Shown here: positions 24,596 to 31,327 of the stretch, piece after piece | How positions within the stretch are numbered: the stretch's first letter is position 1 | Layout of the letters: each line of letters begins with the position of its first letter | Assembly (NCBI GenBank): GCA_035764725.1 | Contig: DASTYT010000040.1 | Coordinates: 1 to 39,524, forward strand | Direction of reading: 5' to 3' | DNA length: 39,524 nucleotides | Source of the DNA: Candidatus Methylomirabilota bacterium | GTDB taxonomy: Bacteria; Methylomirabilota; Methylomirabilia; Rokubacteriales; CSP1-6 | Notes under the pieces: model-generated | What the model saw: the letters and a program-made list of their open reading frames with translations, nothing else | Databases searched by the model: none | What the model was told of the DNA's origin: nothing | Program-made: the position numbers and the translations under genes

Positions 24596-26013
24596 TGCCG
24601 GGCATCGATTACTCCGAGCGGATCCCGAACAACGTCAACCTCACCGAGAACCGGCGGCTCCAGCGCGCGCTCGAGGAGTGGCAGCCGAAATTCCTCGAGT
24701 GGTGGCACGACATGGGGCCGACGGGCTTTCAGGACAACGAGGTCTACCTCCGTACCGCGGTGAGCGTGGACGCGCAGGGATGGGCCCACTTCGACTGGGT
24801 ACGCATGCCCGAGTACCGGTGGGGCATCTTCCTCGCCGAGCCCGAGCCGAGCCGGCTCATCAACTTCGGCGATCACAAGGGCTCGCCGGCCTGGCAGGAG
24901 GTGCCCGGTGAGTACCGCGGGGTCCTGCGCCGCCTCATCGTCACCCAGGGCGACACCGAGCCGGCGTCGGTCGAGCAGCAGCGTCATCTGGGCAAGACGT
25001 GCCCGTCGCTCTACGACCTACGCAATCTCTTCCAGGTCAACGTGGAGGAGGGGCGGCACCTCTGGGCGATGGTGTACCTTCTCGATGCCCACTTCGGGCG
25101 CGACGGCCGCGAGGAGTCCGAGGCGCTGCTCCAGCGCCGCTCGGGCGACGCCGACAAGCCGCGGATCCTCGGCGCGTTCAACGAGCGTACGCCGGACTGG
25201 CTCTCGTACCTCATGTTCTGCTTCTTCACCGATCGCGACGGCAAATATCAGCTCGCAAGCCTCGCCGAGAGCGGCTTCGACCCGCTGTCGCGCACCTGCC
25301 GCTTCATGCTCACCGAGGAAGCTCACCACATGTTCGTGGGCGAGTCGGGCGTGCAGCGGGTCGTCCAGCGGACGTGCGAGCTCATGCGCGAGCACCGGAC
25401 GGACGACGTGCGGAAGCACGGGGGCATCGACCTCGCGACGATCCAGAAGTACATCAACTTCCACTGCTCGGTGTCCCTGGACCTGTTCGGCTCCGAGGTC
25501 TCCACCAACGCCGCCAACTTCTACACGATGGGGCTCAAGGGGCGCTTCGAGGAGACCAAGAAGGACGACGATCACCGGCTGAAGGACGCGACCTACACGA
25601 TCGCCGACGTGCAGGGCGACCGCCTCGTCACCCGCCCGGAGGCCGCGCTCGTCTCCCTCAACGAGCGCCTGCGCGATGACTACGTCGCCGACTGCGCGCG
25701 CGGGGTCGCGCGCTGGAACCAGGTGATCAAGCAGCACAGCATCGACGTGGAGCTGCGGCTGCCCCATCGCGCCTTCCACCGCGCCATCGGCGCCTTCGCC
25801 GACGTGAAGGTGTCTCCGGACGGCCGGGTGCTCAGCCAGGCGGAGTGGGACGCGAAGCACCGTGCGTGGCTGCCGACCTCCGAGGACCAGGCCTTCGTGG
25901 GGAGTCTCATGCAGGGCGTGACGGAGCCGGGCAAGTTCGCCAGCTGGATCGCGCCGCCCCCGCGCGGGATCAACAGCAAGCCCATCGAGTTCGAGTACGT
26001 CCGGCTCCCCTGA
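24595..26013 (+). CDS. boxB: Benzoyl-CoA 2,3-epoxidase subunit B (BoxB)
   Basis: BoxB is the diiron oxygenase that adds one atom of O2 across the benzoyl-CoA ring to give the 2,3-epoxide. The 472 residues match the known length of about 473. Likely iron ligands are in the helices VTQGDTEPASVEQQ (Glu122), NVEEGRHLW (Glu152, His155) and LTEEAHHMF (Glu242, His245). The opening MPGIDYSERIPNNVNLTENR is typical of BoxB. BoxA, the reductase that feeds it electrons from NADPH in other bacteria, is not found in the window. AAGGAGAG precedes ATG 24595. Oxygen requirement is family knowledge, and it marks the operon as working where O2 is present. Confidence 0.95.
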   Translation: MPGIDYSERIPNNVNLTENRRLQRALEEWQPKFLEWWHDMGPTGFQDNEVYLRTAVSVDAQGWAHFDWVRMPEYRWGIFLAEPEPSRLINFGDHKGSPAWQEVPGEYRGVLRRLIVTQGDTEPASVEQQRHLGKTCPSLYDLRNLFQVNVEEGRHLWAMVYLLDAHFGRDGREESEALLQRRSGDADKPRILGAFNERTPDWLSYLMFCFFTDRDGKYQLASLAESGFDPLSRTCRFMLTEEAHHMFVGESGVQRVVQRTCELMREHRTDDVRKHGGIDLATIQKYINFHCSVSLDLFGSEVSTNAANFYTMGLKGRFEETKKDDDHRLKDATYTIADVQGDRLVTRPEAALVSLNERLRDDYVADCARGVARWNQVIKQHSIDVELRLPHRAFHRAIGAFADVKVSPDGRVLSQAEWDAKHRAWLPTSEDQAFVGSLMQGVTEPGKFASWIAPPPRGINSKPIEFEYVRLP

Positions 26014-26023
26014 GGAGGTCGCC

Positions 26024-26524
26024 ATGGCGCCGCGCGCCGTCACCGGAAAGACGCTGGGTTCGCCACTGGGCATGTACTCGCACGGCATGATCGCCGGGCC
26101 CGGCGAGATCGTCGTGGTCGCCGGGCAGGTGGGCATGCGGGAGGGGCAGGTGGTGGGGGCGGGCGACGTGGGCGCCCAGACGCGTCAGGCGCTCGCCAAC
26201 GTGGAGGCGGTGCTGAAGGCGGCGGGTACGTCCATGCGAGACGTGGTGCGCTTTCAGACCTTCCTCACCAGCGCCGCCGACATCGAGGGCTTCATGAGCG
26301 CCCGCCGCGCCGCATTCCCTGCCTACTTCCCGGACGGCGTGTTCCCTCCGAACACCCTGCTGGTGGTCTCGCGGCTCGTGCATCCGGAGCTTCTCGTCGA
26401 GATCGAGGCGATGGCGGTGAAGCCGGCCGCCGCGGCGCCGGCGGCGCGCGCGACCGCGCCGGCCCGCGCGGCCGCGCGGAAGGCCAAGCCCCCCGGGCGG
26501 CGCCCGGCGCGGCGGCGCAGGTGA
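26024..26524 (+). CDS. Rid-family (YjgF/UK114) protein with basic C-terminal tail
   Basis: Residues 1-132 form a Rid fold: GEIVVVAGQVGMREG, QTRQALANVEAVLKAAGTSM and RLVHPELLVEIEAMAV. Rid proteins include RidA, which hydrolyses reactive imines, and several groups of other function. By alignment to E. coli RidA, the catalytic Arg105 position is Asn110 here (FPPNTLLVV), so imine deaminase activity is doubtful. A tail of about 34 residues rich in Ala, Lys, Arg and Pro (from residue 133, ending GRRPARRRR) is not part of the fold. ATG 26024 follows AGGAGG. It sits between boxB and the ligase, with GTGA overlap to the latter, so it belongs to the operon. Confidence 0.88.
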   Translation: MAPRAVTGKTLGSPLGMYSHGMIAGPGEIVVVAGQVGMREGQVVGAGDVGAQTRQALANVEAVLKAAGTSMRDVVRFQTFLTSAADIEGFMSARRAAFPAYFPDGVFPPNTLLVVSRLVHPELLVEIEAMAVKPAAAAPAARATAPARAAARKAKPPGRRPARRRR

Positions 26525-28086
26525 GCGCCCCGGTGGACGGGACGTCGACGCCCATTCCCGAGCGGTTCAACGCCGCGTCCTTCTTCGTGGATCGGCACGT
26601 CGCGGAAGGGCGCGGCGGGCGCGTGGCCTTCCACCACGAGGGGGGCACCCTGACCTATGCGGGGCTCCAGGAACGGGTGAACCGCGCGGGCCATGCGCTT
26701 CAGGCGCTCGGGGTGGAGCGCGAGCAGCGCGTGCTCTGCCTCCTGCTCGACACGGCGGACTTTCTCGCCGCCTTCTGGGGCGCCATCAAGATCGGGGCGA
26801 TCCCGGTGCCGCTCAACACGATGCTGCGCGCACCCGACTATCTTTACTTCCTCAACGACAGCCGGGCTACCGTGCTCGTGGTCTCGGAGCCACTCTACGC
26901 AGTGGTGGAGCCCGTGCTCGGGGAGGCGCGCTTCCTCCGCCAGGTGATCGTCACCGGCGCCGCCAAGGGGCGGGCGCTGGGCTTCGACACCCTGCTGGAG
27001 AAGGCGAGTGCGCGCCTGGATGCCGTGGAGACCTCGCGGGACGACGCCGCGTTCTGGCTCTACTCCTCGGGCTCCACCGGATTCCCGAAGGGCGCGGTAC
27101 ATCTCCAGCACGACATGGTGGTCTGCCTGGACACCTACGCGCGGCAGGTCCTCCGCATGACCGAGGCCGATCGTACGGTGTCGGCGGCCAAGCTCTTCTT
27201 CGCCTACGGGATGGGCAACAACATGTATTTCCCGATGGGCATGGGTGGGCAGGGAGTGCTCTACCCCGGCCGGCCGCTGCCCGAGGCGATGTTCGAGCTG
27301 ATCACCAAGACGCGGCCGACCCTCTTTTTCGGGGTTCCCACCCTGTACGCGGCGATGCTGCAGGTAAGGGACGCCGACGCCAAGTACGATCTCTCGTCCC
27401 TGCGCCTCTGCGTGTCGGCGGGCGAGGCCCTGCCCGAGGAGCTTTTCAAGCGGTGGGGCGAGCGATTCGGCGTCGAGATCCTGGACGGGATCGGGACCAC
27501 GGAGATCCTCCACATCTTCCTCTCGAACCGTCCAGGGAGGACGAGGCCGGGGTCGACCGGGCTCCCGGTGCCGGGCTACGAGGCGCGCATCGTGGACGAC
27601 GAGGGACAGCCGGTGCCGCGCGGCGAGATCGGCAACCTGCGCGTCAAGGGCGACTCGACGATGGCGTACTACTGGAATCAGCATGAGAAGACCAAGAACA
27701 CGCTGCACGGTCACTGGATCAACACCGGCGACAAGTACTACGAAGACGAGGACGGGTTCTTCTGGTACTGCGGGCGCGGCGACGACATGCTGAAGGTCGG
27801 CGGCATCTGGGTCTCGCCCGTCGAGGTCGAGAACACCCTGATCAGCCATCCTGCGGTGCTCGAGGTGGCGGTGGTGGGGCAGGAGGACGAAGAGCGCCTC
27901 GTGAAGCCCAAGGCCTACGTCGTCCTCAAGGACGGCCACGCGGCCGGCCCCGCCCTCGATGCCGAGATCAAGCAGTTCGTGAAGGACAAGATCGCGCCGT
28001 ACAAATATCCCCGCTGGATCGAGTTCGTGAGCGAGCTGCCCAAGACCGCCACCGGGAAGATCCAGCGGTTCAAGCTTCGCCAGTAA
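26521..28086 (+). CDS. Benzoate/4-hydroxybenzoate-CoA ligase
   Basis: This 521-residue ANL-family enzyme activates an aryl acid with ATP to the acyl-adenylate and then the CoA thioester. The phosphate-binding motif is YSSGSTGFPKG (181-191), the catalytic lysine is Lys513 in TATGKIQRFKLR, and the hinge segment is GRGDDMLKVGG. The substrate segment SAAKLFFAYGMGNNMYFP matches benzoate-CoA ligases (BadA/BclA group). The presence of hcrCAB suggests it also, or mainly, takes 4-hydroxybenzoate; sequence alone does not separate the two. It starts with GTG 26521 overlapping the Rid stop, and is the last gene of the operon. Confidence 0.92.
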   Translation: MSAPVDGTSTPIPERFNAASFFVDRHVAEGRGGRVAFHHEGGTLTYAGLQERVNRAGHALQALGVEREQRVLCLLLDTADFLAAFWGAIKIGAIPVPLNTMLRAPDYLYFLNDSRATVLVVSEPLYAVVEPVLGEARFLRQVIVTGAAKGRALGFDTLLEKASARLDAVETSRDDAAFWLYSSGSTGFPKGAVHLQHDMVVCLDTYARQVLRMTEADRTVSAAKLFFAYGMGNNMYFPMGMGGQGVLYPGRPLPEAMFELITKTRPTLFFGVPTLYAAMLQVRDADAKYDLSSLRLCVSAGEALPEELFKRWGERFGVEILDGIGTTEILHIFLSNRPGRTRPGSTGLPVPGYEARIVDDEGQPVPRGEIGNLRVKGDSTMAYYWNQHEKTKNTLHGHWINTGDKYYEDEDGFFWYCGRGDDMLKVGGIWVSPVEVENTLISHPAVLEVAVVGQEDEERLVKPKAYVVLKDGHAAGPALDAEIKQFVKDKIAPYKYPRWIEFVSELPKTATGKIQRFKLRQ

Positions 28087-28179
28087 CCGGGGCCACACCC
28101 TCCCAGCCTTCCTACGCGCGGCGCCCGCCCGGCGGATCTCGCGCCGTGAAGTTGTCAGCGGCCGGCGCCTCTGCTACTC

Positions 28180-28761
28180 ATGGACGCCAGGATGCGCGAG
28201 AGCAATCGGGCTTCCGCCGCCGCGGGCCTCATCGCGGCCATCGCCCGCGGCGATCGCGGCGCCTTCGAGCGCTTCTACGACGCGCACGCGGCGCTGGCGT
28301 TCGGCTTGATCCGCCGCATTCTCCGGGATCCCGAGGCGGCGAAGGAGGTGCTGCAGGAGGTGTTCTGGCAGGTGTGGCAGGACGCGCCCAGCTACGACCC
28401 CTCCCGCGGCAGCCCCGAGGCCTGGCTCGTGATGCGGGCGAAGACGCGAGCAATCGACAAGCTCCGGTCCATCCGTAGAAGAGAGCAGACGTTCGCGGCC
28501 CCGGTGGACGAGCGGGTCGCGGCTGCGACGGCCACGCGGGCCGACGATCCCGGCCTCGCCGCGGAGGACCGCGGGCTCGCGCGTGGGGCCCTCGATCAGC
28601 TGCCGGGCCCGCAACGGCGGGCCATCGAGCTGGCGTTCCTCGAGGGGCTCACGCAGTCGGAGATCGCTGCGAAGCTGGGAGAGCCGCTGGGGACGGTGAA
28701 GACACGGATCCGCCTCGGACTCGAGCGCCTGCGGGCGGCCTTCAAGGTGGACGACGCGTGA
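28180..28761 (+). CDS. ECF sigma factor
   Basis: The 193-residue protein has sigma region 2 (residues about 28-95: FERFYDAHAALAFGLIRRIL, LQEVFWQVWQDAPSYDPSRG, AWLVMRAKTRAIDKLR) and region 4 (about 137-190: LPGPQRRAIELAFLEGLTQS, EIAAKLGEPLGTVKTRIRLG), with nothing between but a short linker, which defines an extracytoplasmic-function factor. It resembles SigK-type factors paired with RskA-type anti-sigma proteins. ATG 28180 is used; ATG 28192 is an alternative. Its stop overlaps the anti-sigma gene. The region 28087-28179 before it may hold its promoter but shows no motif I can name. Confidence 0.92.
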   Translation: MDARMRESNRASAAAGLIAAIARGDRGAFERFYDAHAALAFGLIRRILRDPEAAKEVLQEVFWQVWQDAPSYDPSRGSPEAWLVMRAKTRAIDKLRSIRRREQTFAAPVDERVAAATATRADDPGLAAEDRGLARGALDQLPGPQRRAIELAFLEGLTQSEIAAKLGEPLGTVKTRIRLGLERLRAAFKVDDA

Positions 28762-29549
28762 GCCCTGAGATGAGTCGGGACGAGCTGGACGAGCTGGCGG
28801 CGGGCTACGCCCTCGGCGGCCTCGACGCCGAGGACCGCGCGCGCTTCGAGGGGCTGCTGCGCGCCGACGAGGCGGCGCGCCGCGCCCTCCGGCGATTCGA
28901 GGAGACACTCGTCCGCGTGGCGGCCGAGCGCCCGGAGCCGCCGCCGCCCGAGGTGAAGGCCGCGCTCCTGGCGCGCGTCGCGGCCTCGCCGCGCGCGGGC
29001 AACGGCGCGCGCGTGGTCCCGCTCCACGGCCGGCCGCGGCGCTCGGTGTGGACGGTCGTGCTCGCGGGGGCCATGGCCGCCGGCGTCGCCGCCATCGCGG
29101 TCGGCCTGGCGGTGTCCAGCCGGTACGAGCACCGCCTCGAGACGCTGGGGCAGGAAGCGCGGACGCTCAAGGCCGAGCTCGATCGTCAGGCATCGGTGCT
29201 GGCCATCCTCCGCGATCCCGCGACTCAGATGGTCGCGCTGAGCGGGCAGACCCCGAGTCCAGGCGCCCACGCGCGCATGCTGTGGCACGAGAAGGCGGGT
29301 GGGCTGCTCGTCGCCGCGGGCCTGCCGGCCCCGCCGCCCGGCAAGGCCTATCAGCTCTGGGCTATCGTCGGGAAGAGCGCGCCCGTCTCCGCCGGCGTGT
29401 TCACCGTGGATCCGAAGGGCACGGGCAGTCTCCGGGTGCCGCCCCTGCCGGGTGTGAGCCGCGTGGACGTCTTCGCGGTCACGCTGGAGCCGGAGGGCGG
29501 CGTGCCCGCGCCCACGGGCGCGATGTACCTCGCGGGCAAGTCGGCCTGA
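28758..29549 (+). CDS. RskA-type membrane anti-sigma factor
   Basis: The 263-residue protein has an N-terminal cytoplasmic part (SRDELDELAAGYALGGLDAE) that would bind the ECF sigma factor, one transmembrane helix (about residues 97-120) and a periplasmic domain with the RskA pattern GKAYQLWAIVGKSAPVSAGV and LEPEGGVPAPTGAMYLAG. It lacks the zinc HxxxCxxC motif, as RskA proteins do. GTG 28758 overlaps the sigma stop (GTGA). RskA proteins are degraded by regulated proteolysis to release the sigma factor on an envelope signal; the signal here is unknown. Confidence 0.9.
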   Translation: MSPEMSRDELDELAAGYALGGLDAEDRARFEGLLRADEAARRALRRFEETLVRVAAERPEPPPPEVKAALLARVAASPRAGNGARVVPLHGRPRRSVWTVVLAGAMAAGVAAIAVGLAVSSRYEHRLETLGQEARTLKAELDRQASVLAILRDPATQMVALSGQTPSPGAHARMLWHEKAGGLLVAAGLPAPPPGKAYQLWAIVGKSAPVSAGVFTVDPKGTGSLRVPPLPGVSRVDVFAVTLEPEGGVPAPTGAMYLAGKSA

Positions 29550-29567
29550 GCGCCGCCGTGCCGCGCG

Positions 29568-30152
29568 TCAGCGCGCTGTGCGGAGGCGGGCCGCCCGCAG
29601 GACGGCGACGATCGTCATCGCGTCCTTGATCTCGCCTCGCTCGACCATGGCGAGCGCCTCGGCGAAGGAAAACGTCCGCCGTTCGATGAACTCCGTGTGA
29701 TCGGGCGGCCGAGAGGCCGGCCGCAGCGCCTCGGCGATGTAGAGGTGCGCGACTTCGCGGAGGATGCTCTTCGAGGTGTGGAAGTCGCCCAGCGCCACCA
29801 GGCGTCCCGCCTCGTAGCCCGCCTCCTCGGCGAGCTCGCGCTGGGCGGTGGCCTCCAGGGACTCCCCCGCGTGGTGGGCCCCCGTCGGCATCTCCCAGTA
29901 GAAGTCGCGGGCCACGTAGCGGTACTGGCCCACCAGGAGCACGGTGTCGCGGTCGACGAACGGGAGCACGCCCACCGCCTCGCCGCATTCGACCACGCCG
30001 TAGATGGTGGTGCGCCCGTCGGGCAGGCGGGCGACGTCCTCGCGCACCCGGATCCATGGGTTGGCGTAGACAGGGCGGGTGGACTCGGTGGTCCATGGGG
30101 TGCGCGCGTGGCGCGCGCGGTCGTGGCGCGTGAGGTCTCCGGGCGTGGGCAT
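29568..30152 (-). CDS. NUDIX hydrolase (ADP-ribose pyrophosphatase-like)
   Basis: The Nudix box is complete: GAHHAGESLEATAQRELAEE followed by AGY, fitting GX5EX7REUXEEXGU. The 194-residue length, a beta-rich N-terminus (STRPVYANPWIRVREDVARL) and the preceding VLLVGQYRYVARDFYWEMPT resemble ADP-ribose and nucleotide-sugar pyrophosphatases. It hydrolyses a nucleoside diphosphate linked to another group; the exact substrate is unknown. The start at 30152 follows AGAGGT on the minus strand; 30173 is a longer alternative. It converges with the anti-sigma gene and diverges from ttuB, 44 bp away. Confidence 0.92.
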   Translation of the reverse strand: MPTPGDLTRHDRARHARTPWTTESTRPVYANPWIRVREDVARLPDGRTTIYGVVECGEAVGVLPFVDRDTVLLVGQYRYVARDFYWEMPTGAHHAGESLEATAQRELAEEAGYEAGRLVALGDFHTSKSILREVAHLYIAEALRPASRPPDHTEFIERRTFSFAEALAMVERGEIKDAMTIVAVLRAARLRTAR

Positions 30153-30181
30153 GGTGACGACCTCTTGTAGCATGCGCGCGG

Positions 30182-30187
30182 TATAAT
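30182..30187 (+). promoter_or_regulatory. Consensus -10 box (TATAAT) directly before ttuB
   Basis: A perfect TATAAT stands 9 bp before the ttuB ATG. No good -35 is seen at 16-18 bp upstream. If used, transcription would start at about 30194-30195 and the message would be leaderless or nearly so; consistently, no Shine-Dalgarno sequence precedes this ATG. Confidence 0.45.
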
Positions 30188-30196
30188 CGCAGCCTG

Positions 30197-30397
30197 ATGA
30201 AGGTGACCCTCCGATATCCCAAGCGCCAGGTGGAGATCGCGGGCAAGCGGCGCGTGAAGGACCTCCTGCGGGAGCTCGACGTGCTGCCGGAGACGGTCCT
30301 GGTCATCCGCGGCTCGGAGCTGCTCACCGCCGATGCCGTGGTGGGTGAGGACGACGAGATCGAGCTGCGGCCCGTTATCTCCGGAGGGCGCGCATGA
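30197..30397 (+). CDS. ThiS/MoaD-like sulfur carrier (TtuB-like) with Gly-Gly-Arg-Ala end
   Basis: The 66-residue protein has the beta-grasp pattern of small sulfur carriers: MKVTLRYPKRQVEIAGKRRV, then DLLRELDVLPETVLVIRGSE and DDEIELRPVISGG. In Thermus, TtuB delivers sulfur as a C-terminal Gly-Gly thiocarboxylate to TtuA for 2-thiouridine in tRNA. Pairing with a TtuA-like gene supports the same role here. Unusually, two residues (Arg-Ala) follow the diglycine, so the C-terminus must be trimmed before activation if it works the classical way. The stop overlaps the next start, and the GGAGGG encoding the diglycine serves as that gene's ribosome site. No activating E1-like enzyme lies in the window. 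Confidence 0.82.
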   Translation: MKVTLRYPKRQVEIAGKRRVKDLLRELDVLPETVLVIRGSELLTADAVVGEDDEIELRPVISGGRA

Positions 30398-31308
30398 AGT
30401 GCCGCAAGTGCGGCGACACGGCCGCGCTCGAGCTGCGGCGGCACAACGCGGCGTTCTGCTCGCCCCACTTCCTGGAGTTCTTCCAGAAGCAGGTGCGGGA
30501 GGCCATCCGCCACTACCGCATGTTCGTGCCCGAGACGACGATCCTGGTCGCGGTGTCCGGCGGCAAGGACTCGCTCGCCCTCTGGGACGTGCTGCTCGGC
30601 GAGGGGTACGAGACCGCCGGCCTCTACCTCGACCTCGGCATCTCCGAGTACTCGGTGGAGTCCAAGGCCAAGTGCGAGGCCTTCGCGGCGGCGCGGGGAC
30701 AGAAGCTGATCGTGGAGCGCGTGGTGGACGCCGTGGGCGCGCCCATCCCCGAGGTGCAGAAGGTCACCCGACGTCCCACGTGCTCGGCGTGCGGCCTGTC
30801 CAAGCGCTATCTCATGAATCGCGCCGCTCTGGACCACGGCTATCGCGTGGTCGCCACCGGCCACAACCTGGACGACGAGGCGGCGACCCTCTTCGGCTCC
30901 GTCCTGCACTGGCAGACGGAGGCGCTCGCGCGCCAGTCGCCGATGCTCGAAGCCACGCACCCCAAGCTCGTGCGCCGGGTGAAGCCCCTCTACCGGCTGT
31001 CGGAGCGCGAGACGGCCGCCTACGCCTTCCTGCGCGGCATCGACTACATCGTGGAGGAGTGCCCGTTCTCGCGAGGCGCGACCTCGCTGGCCCACAAGGA
31101 AGTCCTGAACCGCCTGGAGGCCGTCTCGCCAGGGGCCAAGCATAACTTCCTCTTCGGGTTCCTCGACAAGGCTCGTCCGGCGTTCGAGCGGGCGAAGGAC
31201 GTGACGCTCACGGAGTGCGTCCGCTGCGGCCAGGTGACGACCGGCGAGATCTGCGCGTTCTGCAAGCTCTCCGATCAGGTGCGCCGGCAGTCCCAGGCCC
31301 ACGCCTGA
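30394..31308 (+). CDS. TtuA/TtcA-family tRNA sulfurtransferase
   Basis: The 304-residue protein is an adenylating tRNA thiolase. The PP-loop is VAVSGGKDSLA (residues 52-62). An N-terminal zinc finger uses Cys3, Cys6, Cys22 and His25, and a C-terminal one uses Cys275, Cys278, Cys287 and Cys290. Cys130, Cys133 (RPTCSACGLSKR) and Cys223 (VEECPFS) are the three ligands expected for the catalytic [4Fe-4S] cluster, as in Thermus TtuA. The two zinc fingers separate it from TtcA. Its target is probably the 2-thio group of a tRNA uridine. ATG 30394 overlaps the carrier gene stop with GGAGGG upstream, so both are made together. Confidence 0.9.
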   Translation: MKCRKCGDTAALELRRHNAAFCSPHFLEFFQKQVREAIRHYRMFVPETTILVAVSGGKDSLALWDVLLGEGYETAGLYLDLGISEYSVESKAKCEAFAAARGQKLIVERVVDAVGAPIPEVQKVTRRPTCSACGLSKRYLMNRAALDHGYRVVATGHNLDDEAATLFGSVLHWQTEALARQSPMLEATHPKLVRRVKPLYRLSERETAAYAFLRGIDYIVEECPFSRGATSLAHKEVLNRLEAVSPGAKHNFLFGFLDKARPAFERAKDVTLTECVRCGQVTTGEICAFCKLSDQVRRQSQAHA

Positions 31309-31327
31309 GCCGCGGGCCGCGGCGGCG

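Noticed and set aside
22925..26013. Phenylacetyl-CoA epoxidase (paa) as the oxygenase system.
   Set aside because: BoxB length and motifs and the long BoxC partner match the benzoyl-CoA pathway; no paaA-E set is present.
28087..28179. Intrinsic terminator after the aryl-CoA ligase.
   Set aside because: GC-rich partial inverted repeats occur but no stable short-loop stem with a T-run could be identified.
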